A DNA stretch of 64,000 nt from Zygnema cylindricum. Taxonomy: Eukaryota; Streptophyta; Zygnematophyceae; Zygnematales; Zygnemataceae. The notes under the pieces were generated by a model that saw nothing but the letters and a program-made list of their open reading frames with translations, was not told the DNA's origin and searched no databases. The stretch is from assembly GCA_037447655.1 (NCBI GenBank), contig JBBHKE010000349.1, positions 248,001 through 312,000 of the forward strand. Direction: 5' to 3'. Position 1 is the first letter of the stretch; each line of letters begins with the position of its first letter. Of the stretch, positions 57,581 through 64,000 are shown piece by piece. A program made the position numbers and the translations under genes.

Positions 57581-58130
57581 TCAGTCTTGTGTGCCTGGAT
57601 CAACTCTCCCCCATAGGAGAAACAAAGCTAATGAACCCTATCGGCCTGAAATACACGATCGCTCAGGCATACGAGAAACTCGAGTAAAGGTGGATGAGAG
57701 AGCCTAAGCCTGAACCAGAGGAGGGTGGTGAATTGAACACTCGTGGAGTCTAGAGTGGAAAGTATAGGTAAAGCCAATTGCCAAGGTCCAAGTCTAGAGC
57801 CCCTGAATGAGAGAAAACGGGCACGTGAAAAAATTGTCTTCATAATAAGCGTAGAGGAGACCAACATATTTGCTAACGAGAGGGGTGGAATAGAATACAC
57901 CTCCTCCAACATAAACTGTTGGAAGGAGAAATCACCATTGAAAACATGAGGGGGTGGAGGTAGCGAGAACCGTCCGAGAAAGGTCGGCGAAGAGGGAACT
58001 GGTTGAAGAGGAGAAAGAAAGCAAAGAAAGTCGGAGGTAAACCATCTGCGGAGATAGGAACGAAAAACAAAAGGCAAGAAAATTTTAAAAAAAGAATGCA
58101 GTGAATCAAATTAAAAGGAACACTTGTTTG
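57580..58130 (-). pseudogene. LINE 3' fragment A
   Basis: On the minus strand the sequence reads TSVQFTTLLWFRLRLSHPP, a broken zinc-knuckle region and YGGELIQAHKT, matching the frame at 45.8-46.0 kb. It has stops and frameshifts. Its upstream side ends near 58130. Confidence 0.75.
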
Positions 58131-58249
58131 GTTACACTGTGGAAGAAACTAACACACAAACAAGGGCAGGCCATCAAAAGGCATTGAAAGGAATGGTAAG
58201 CAGAATAACAACAACGAAGTAACGTATCGAAAACAAAAAACTACTTGAT

Positions 58250-59070
58250 TAAACCTCAACACGACTGAAAAATGTTAAAAGCAACCCTTAACTCCTCCAA
58301 GCTCAGCGGAGCACACCGAGGGAGTTCCATAACACGTTGACGATCCATAACAACAAATTGTAAGTCGAAGGAGGATAGAATCTTGCCCTCATTGCAAAGC
58401 CAGAGGCAAAAGCTTGCACTCAGTGTAAAGCCACAAATAAACGTTACCGACAAATAGATGTAAGGACAAAAAGAACTAAGGACGGAAGAGAAAGGGATCC
58501 CAAGGACCCTCCTATCAAAAGAATGATGACAACAAAGTACGGAGGAACTCATCCAAAGCAACTCCAAAACAACCAAATATCTCGCCGTCAGTAGAGTAAA
58601 TTCATCCATACCATCGCGATGTGCATAATCTTGCGCTTTTGTTTAGCAGCGTCACTAAACGATCACTCCAACATATCAAGGTGTGTGACCAACGGCATTA
58701 ATCTAGGTAAGGTTCGCCAAAACAATGTCACCAAAAATACGATGAGCACCAACGAGCAAAAACAACATCAATCCATCGGGAGAAAAAATATGTGAAACAT
58801 CCCGACAAGGAGAATACCTGCCCCCTAGAAGCAATAGTGTTGTAAGCAGTGTCTCGTGGTTGAATCAACTCTCCCCCATACGAGCAACGTAGAAAGTGGA
58901 AACCATCGGGCTAAAGGCGCGGTCCCACAAAGAGATGAGAAAGTCGAATAGAGGTGCATGCGAGAATCCGAGAAAGCACACGCGTGAAGAATTAGATGAA
59001 GTGCCTCGTGCGTGGACATGGGAAAATTCAGTATGGAGGGTAAAATCAAGAACTATGTGGCGAATGATAT
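58250..59070 (-). pseudogene. LINE 3' fragment B
   Basis: The minus strand carries the same region again: a broken HxLR-like block with GTAPLARWFPLSTLLVWG-type frames, then a DEFTLLTARYLVVLELLW stretch corresponding to DDFIPTAVEIFG plus LDEFLRT at 46.3 kb. It ends LEELRVAFNIFQ near 58270. It is in tandem with fragment A and equally dead. Confidence 0.7.
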
Positions 59071-59129
59071 GCGTGTCATCGACGTCAGAGAGAGGAGGCA
59101 AAAAACAAAGGTTGAAGAGAACCGTTCTC

Positions 59130-60340
59130 CCGTCTCTCTTGGATAGTGGTCTCTCTTTCCACCTCTCCCTTTTCAGGGCAACTTGTTCTCTTCCTCCAAC
59201 TACCTTGGTGGTGATCCCATTTGTCTCCTCTGTTTTAAAGCTAACCAGGTCTAAGAAGTAATTTCTAATAAGGTTATGGATACAACTCAATTTGAGCTTC
59301 TCAAGGCGTTTCCTTTGGTTGTTTCTCATGCACGTTTAGCGTTTAGTCTCTTGTTGGGGATGATCCCTAATACGGAGCTTAGATGAAAGGTAGACATATC
59401 ATTTTTTTTTCACGCCCAACCAATTTATCATTACTCTTTGGTTTGGGATCGACATTTTTCATCCACATTCCTTTTCATTTTAAAATGGTGCTCATTTGTT
59501 CCATTATCTTAATAGAGGGTCGTCCATTTGGTACGGGCAATGGAGGGTAGATGGTTTAGGCACATGGCACTTTTCTGCGCATGATCGCCATTATTGTTGC
59601 ATATACGGGGTATTTTTTTCTCCTCGAGGTCACACATACTGTTTTTTTATGCCGGATTGATGTTATATTGGTTGTTATGGTTTTGGAGACATTGTTTTGA
59701 CAAATACTTTTTCTCAAGGAGTAATGGTTTAGATACCTTGATATATCCGATTAGCGGCGTGGGAACTTAAACGGGCCAATGAACGTATTATTCACGTTAA
59801 GGTATTGTCGAAGATTTTATTTCGACGACGACCGAGAATTTTGGTTGTTTTGATATTGATTCGGACGAGTCCCTCCGTATTTGTGGTCGACGCTTGTTCA
59901 AGAGGAGGGGAATCGTGGGCCCTCTATCTTATATGTTCACGGGCCTTATATAATCAATGTTTTTGTGTCTTTACAAGTGTGTGTTTCCATCATTCTTCCA
60001 TCTACTATTGCTATGATGGATCTCTACCCAAACCTCCCTCAAGGGGCTTCATTAAGTTTAGAGGATTTACGACGGTGGGCGCTCTTTATGAGTGTAGTTC
60101 TGTTTTGGAGTTAGGTTGGTAGTTTATTAGACTTTGAAATTTTGAATTTGTTTTTTGTAGGTTTTAAGTCATGTCTTAAGCATTTCTTTTTTTTGCTTTG
60201 CATTCGGGTTTCAGAGTGATTTTTTTTTTTTGTAGTTTGATCTCGTGTGACATTTTCACCTCCATTTTGACTTTACCAAATGGTTTATCATCACACTTTT
60301 TTTGAGCCTTATAATATTTTCTCAAGGGGACTTTATTTCT
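59130..60340 (+). pseudogene. LINE 3' fragment C, opposite orientation, with tail
   Basis: On the plus strand pieces such as FELLKAFPLVVSHARLAFSL, IDVILVVMV, a TTENFGCFDIDSDESLRI block and LPQGASLSLEDLRRWALF follow the order of the LINE C-terminus. They are followed by a T-rich tail with GGTTTATCATCACAC at 60280. Stops interrupt every frame. Confidence 0.7.
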
Positions 60341-62280
60341 TTTCAACGTCGAACATAACGAGCCGTTAAGCGATACCCACAAGGAAGCTCCGTAATGGCT
60401 AGACCCTCGATCTTTAGTCATAACCAGATTTGTGATATAAAATTATTCTGTATTTTTGAGGTAACTTGGAGATTCTTAACTTAACAGATTAGAACTCATG
60501 ACCTCATTCTTAGTTAGTCTACCACTTGGGAAAATGCCAAAAGCAATTAAGAACCTTAAAAAACCGTTAAAAACCGGAAAAAACCTGAAGGCTCCGAAGG
60601 TGAAAAGATATTTCTTTAAAGAAAGGTTACTGAAAAGGCATTCAAATTCGAAAATTTTAGAGAAAGGTAATGTACTGTTCGAAAAGGTGGAAACCGGTCG
60701 CATAACAGGTACTTTGCGGAGATGTGGATAATTGTTCGCCGTACCTAAACCGCATCTTCCAAATCCGATAATAAGAACTGTTTAGATAAAGAAAACAAAA
60801 GAATTAGAAAAAGAAGAAAAGGAACATAAACTGTTAAAACAGATACAACCAGAAAATGAAACAATTGTATAGCTATAAATGTTTATTATAGTACAACCAT
60901 CGCTATTATAGTTAATCACTCGAATTCCAAGTAGTGTTTCTTTTACCCCAAATCATAAATTATTGTTAATGTTACTATTTTAGTAAATAGCGCGCAAAAA
61001 ACCGCGCTACAAAATGTAATTTAGTGTAGTTAATTCCAAGGAACCGTTACCGCTAACAAGTACTAACTTGAAAAGCGAGGGCTGTGTACTATTACAAAAG
61101 TACAGACTTGTGTGCCGTAAATGACCTCATTTACCGCCTTTTTTTGCAACTTTAAACCACCATCATATTTTACAAAAGATGGAACAAAAAAAAACACTTT
61201 TGAAAACTTTATTATAACGACGGAAGTGTAATGGCGAAATTCTTACCGAAATTCATACCAGAATTCATTTATTTCACAAAATCGAACGAAGAATTCCCAA
61301 ATGTTGGTATTCCACCACTTCCAATTCACAAACCTCCACCTTTACACACGAAATTCTTCAAATTACAACACTAAATTAACCATCTCAGAAACAGAAAAGG
61401 GAGAGAAACTAGAGGAGAGATTCATCTCATCCCTTTTTCGCTTCAGAAACCATAAAAACATATCCATTTTTCATGGACAATATCTCTACGAGAGCTAATG
61501 CAGTAACTGGCTACTGAACTAACGGATTTGTTTTTAGTGGCATCATCCATTTAGTCTACTGTAGCAAATTCAGTAATCCATAACTGATTTACTGTAATGT
61601 TGTACAAATTCAGTAACCAGCTGTACCGTTTTTTGTCCTTCTTCAATTATCCACCTTACTTACCTCAAATCGCCTTACAGAAACAAAAAAGGAACTTTTT
61701 TTTTTTTTCCCTTCCACGAACACACAGAAAAGAGAATTTGTTTACTGCAAAAAGTCAAAAAAAAAGAAGTCTTAAACAAGCGCTTTGTGTTTCTTTCTAT
61801 TCCATTAATGACTGCCAGCCCTTCCTTTATTTTCGTTGTAGAAAAAAAAGGAAAATGCCAAATCAGTGGACATAGTCTGGATAACATTTAAAATTTTTGA
61901 CACACAAAGAAAATAAAATTAGTGGACGTCAAGAATGTTACAAATCATAACACTATTTTGACTTATCTTCATCATTTGACGACTTTTTGACCAATTTTTC
62001 GACAACTTTTATCATCAAAAAGCACATGTTATAAATCGAGAGGAATTATGGGCTTCATACGCTTAATAAATAACAAACAATTGAATGCACTTCCGTTTAA
62101 TGTTTAGATTAAGTGATATTTTTTAAGACACTCTAGAAATTTCAACCATACATAAAAAAAAAATAAAAAAAAATCAAGCACATTATTCTTTCCGCAGTTG
62201 TTTATCACTCGGAGGAATCAAATTTGAGAAAAAATGTCAAATACTATTTTTTAAAGTAAACACATTTTTGATCCGCTCCA
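60341..62280. other. Intergenic, no gene seen
   Basis: No gene is recognised. The only clear item is the MITE at 60894-61086. A CTTAAAAAACCGTTAAAAACC-like run at 60555-60590 resembles intronic filler elsewhere in the window. Confidence 0.5.
60894..61086. mobile_element. TA-flanked MITE, diverged terminal repeat
   Basis: It starts CAACCATCGCTATTATAG after TA at 60892-60893 and ends AAAAGCGAGGGCTGTG before TA at 61087-61088. Size and TA borders match the other copies, but its ends are the most diverged. Confidence 0.6.
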
Positions 62281-62289
62281 ATGTAGAAA

Positions 62290-62535
62290 TTTCAAGAGAG
62301 AGAAGAAGAGAGAGCACAGAAATTGGAAAGTGGAGAGAGGAGAGAGGAGATGAGGAGAGAGGAGGAGAGAGGAGAGAGGAGAAGAGGAGAGAGGAGGAGA
62401 GAGGAGAGAGGAGAGAGGAGGAGAGAGGAGATAGGAGAGAGGAGAGACAGAGAGGAGAGAGGAGAGAGGAGAGACAGAGAGGAGAGAGGAGAGAGGAGAG
62501 AGGAGAGACAGAGAGAAGAGAGAGAAGGAAAGTCT
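62290..62535. repeat. GAGGAGA-type tandem repeat
   Basis: Units of GAGAGGAGAGAG with occasional GACA fill about 245 bp. Arg/Glu frames across it are artefacts. Confidence 0.9.
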
Positions 62536-62677
62536 TTCGAGATTTTCTTTTCAAATTTGAAATTTCAGCCTTTTGAACCGCAAACGTTCGAAACCTTCAG
62601 AGTCGTCGCCCATGACGTCGCGCAGCGTGACGTCACGCAGAAAGAAACGTCACCGGAAGCTTTGAAAGTCCAAGCTA

Positions 62678-62876
62678 CACCGCGAATCGTTATTAGCGTT
62701 ATGAACTCTATATCGGCACCTCAAAATTTTGACATTAATACCTTAAATAGAATAAACTACACTATTTAAGGACGTGGACCATAATCTGCCACGTCTCCTG
62801 GCACTAAATTAGAATGAATGACGCTAATTTTTTCTTTACACTAATAATTTATCAACGCTAATAACGATTATTGGTG
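62678..62876. mobile_element. TA-flanked MITE
   Basis: The ends are CACCGCGAATCGTTATTAGCG and GCTAATAACGATTATTGGTG, with TA at 62676-62677 and 62877-62878. The interior closely matches, partly in inverse orientation, the copies at 4513 and 40559. Confidence 0.88.
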
Positions 62877-62878
62877 TA

Positions 62879-64000
62879 CTGTGCCGTACCATACCGTACT
62901 ACACTGTGGCGTGTCGTCCGTACAGAACGTTCCGTCTAGCTTCCGTCTACCGAATCAGCAACAGAATTTTCAATTATGTTTCACCTTAGAGCTTTTAGCC
63001 CTTTCAGGATTTTGGTCTCTTTTCGCTTTGATGGCCATCAAAACGCTTTCCAGATTTCAGTTACAATCATGTCTTGTACTTTGATGGTCGTACCATCGCG
63101 CTATTTAGGGTTTGGAAATTAAATCCTCTCCCTTAGAGCTTATTCCCATGTATTTTTCTGCGACAGTTATAATAAGGAAATGAATAGATTGGGGAAATTG
63201 GCATCTGACGGAAAGATAGAAAATCCAAATCGGATCAAATCTTATAATTCGCGAACGAATGGACGCGGAAATTCTTAGTGTTTTTTAGGGTTTTTTTGCG
63301 GTTGGCTCTCGTCGATTCTGGTCAATATCTGTACATACGTCTAAACTCTAAAGACGTACTGATCTAGATTAAATACGCACTAATTTTCTTTTCTGATTAT
63401 AAATAATTAAATACGCACTAAAACTGGCTTTAAATGACACGTGATAGTGGAATAGAGCCCCCACGTTCCAATGCGAAACGTTCCCTCACCGTACACGCAG
63501 TTGCCCACACGTTCCAACCAACACAGTATTCGCATAGAACCCTCGGAACAAACAGTTTAATAGCGTTCCAGTCCCTCTTCGATACAAAACGTTTCCGTGT
63601 ACATGTCGTTTTAAGTTTCGTTCCCGTCTTTAAGTTTTGCTTTTATTTTTCTTGCTGTTCCCGCCTCCTTGTACCCTACACACCTGATATAGAGTGACAC
63701 GTACTCCAAAGTACAAGAGGCGTGACTATAAAACCGAACAGGCGAACACTGGAAATTGCCGCTATCACTACCCAGATTTACAATATACGGCTAGAAAAGA
63801 CAAAATGTCAAGATTCAGCAGATTTTTCTGTGATTCTGGACAATCTTGTGCTTACACCTGACAAAACTATAGGGGCTCACATTCGTACAGAATATACGTG
63901 GCTTGTTTTTGTAGGCTGCTAAGTGTACGGATTTATGAAAGTTAAATTGAGGACAAACACAAATTTTTCGGGGACATGAAATTTCAAATTTTCATACCGC
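62879..64000. other. Intergenic to window end, no gene seen
   Basis: No coding region or repeat is recognised beyond a CCGTACCATACCGTAC run at 62883-62900. Confidence 0.5.

Noticed and set aside
62268-62769. Glu/Arg frames over the GAGGAGA repeat
   Set aside because: They are compositional artefacts, continuing into a MITE.

Overview
The window is nuclear DNA from a green plant in the broad sense, most likely a streptophyte (a land plant or a close algal relative) with a repeat-rich, AT-rich genome. The evidence is a set of intron-split genes from plant families: a 608-residue ATP-citrate lyase beta subunit of the separate-subunit plant type, a starch-granule-initiation protein with a CBM48 domain, a zinc-ribbon/RING-H2 E3 ligase, a plant-specific RING plus membrane protein, an LRR receptor-type gene built of 72-bp exons, and cytosolic ribosomal protein eL32 behind a telo-box. 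All introns checked are GT-AG. I cannot name the species.

Layout. 1-3.4 kb: 5' part of an LRR receptor-type gene on the minus strand, running off the left edge. 3.4-16.3 kb: intergenic DNA with many small TA-flanked MITEs, a 221-bp near-perfect hairpin, a 10-base assembly gap, 1.5 kb of polypyrimidine DNA, and an incomplete duplicate of the 3' end of the next gene. 16.3-26.5 kb: ACLB on the minus strand, 16 exons, apparently intact. 29.1-36.0 kb: a PTST2/PTST3-like gene on the plus strand with odd tandem 'echoes' of its exon edges and a hAT-type MITE in its last intron. 38.0-40.1 kb: intronless RING-H2 gene, minus strand. 41.4-43.2 kb: three-exon RING-HC membrane protein gene, plus strand. 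44-47.1 kb: decayed LINE with tandem 3' tails. 47.1-51.3 kb: polypurine and polypyrimidine arrays. 51.6-52.5 kb: a predicted N-myristoylated, low-complexity protein on the minus strand, head to head with RPL32 (54.2-56.0 kb, plus). 57.5-60.4 kb: three LINE 3' fragments, two of them facing the third. 60.4-64 kb: no gene recognised, two more MITEs and a GA-rich repeat.

The genes do not form a pathway or cluster. ACLB makes cytosolic acetyl-CoA from citrate, PTST2/3 acts in plastid starch-granule initiation, the two RING proteins are likely ubiquitin ligases, the LRR gene is a surface receptor type, and eL32 is a ribosome component. The most unusual material is non-coding: an occupied-site/empty-site pair for a MITE inside a local duplication, repeated exon-edge duplications in the CBM48 gene, and the long hairpin near 6.3 kb.
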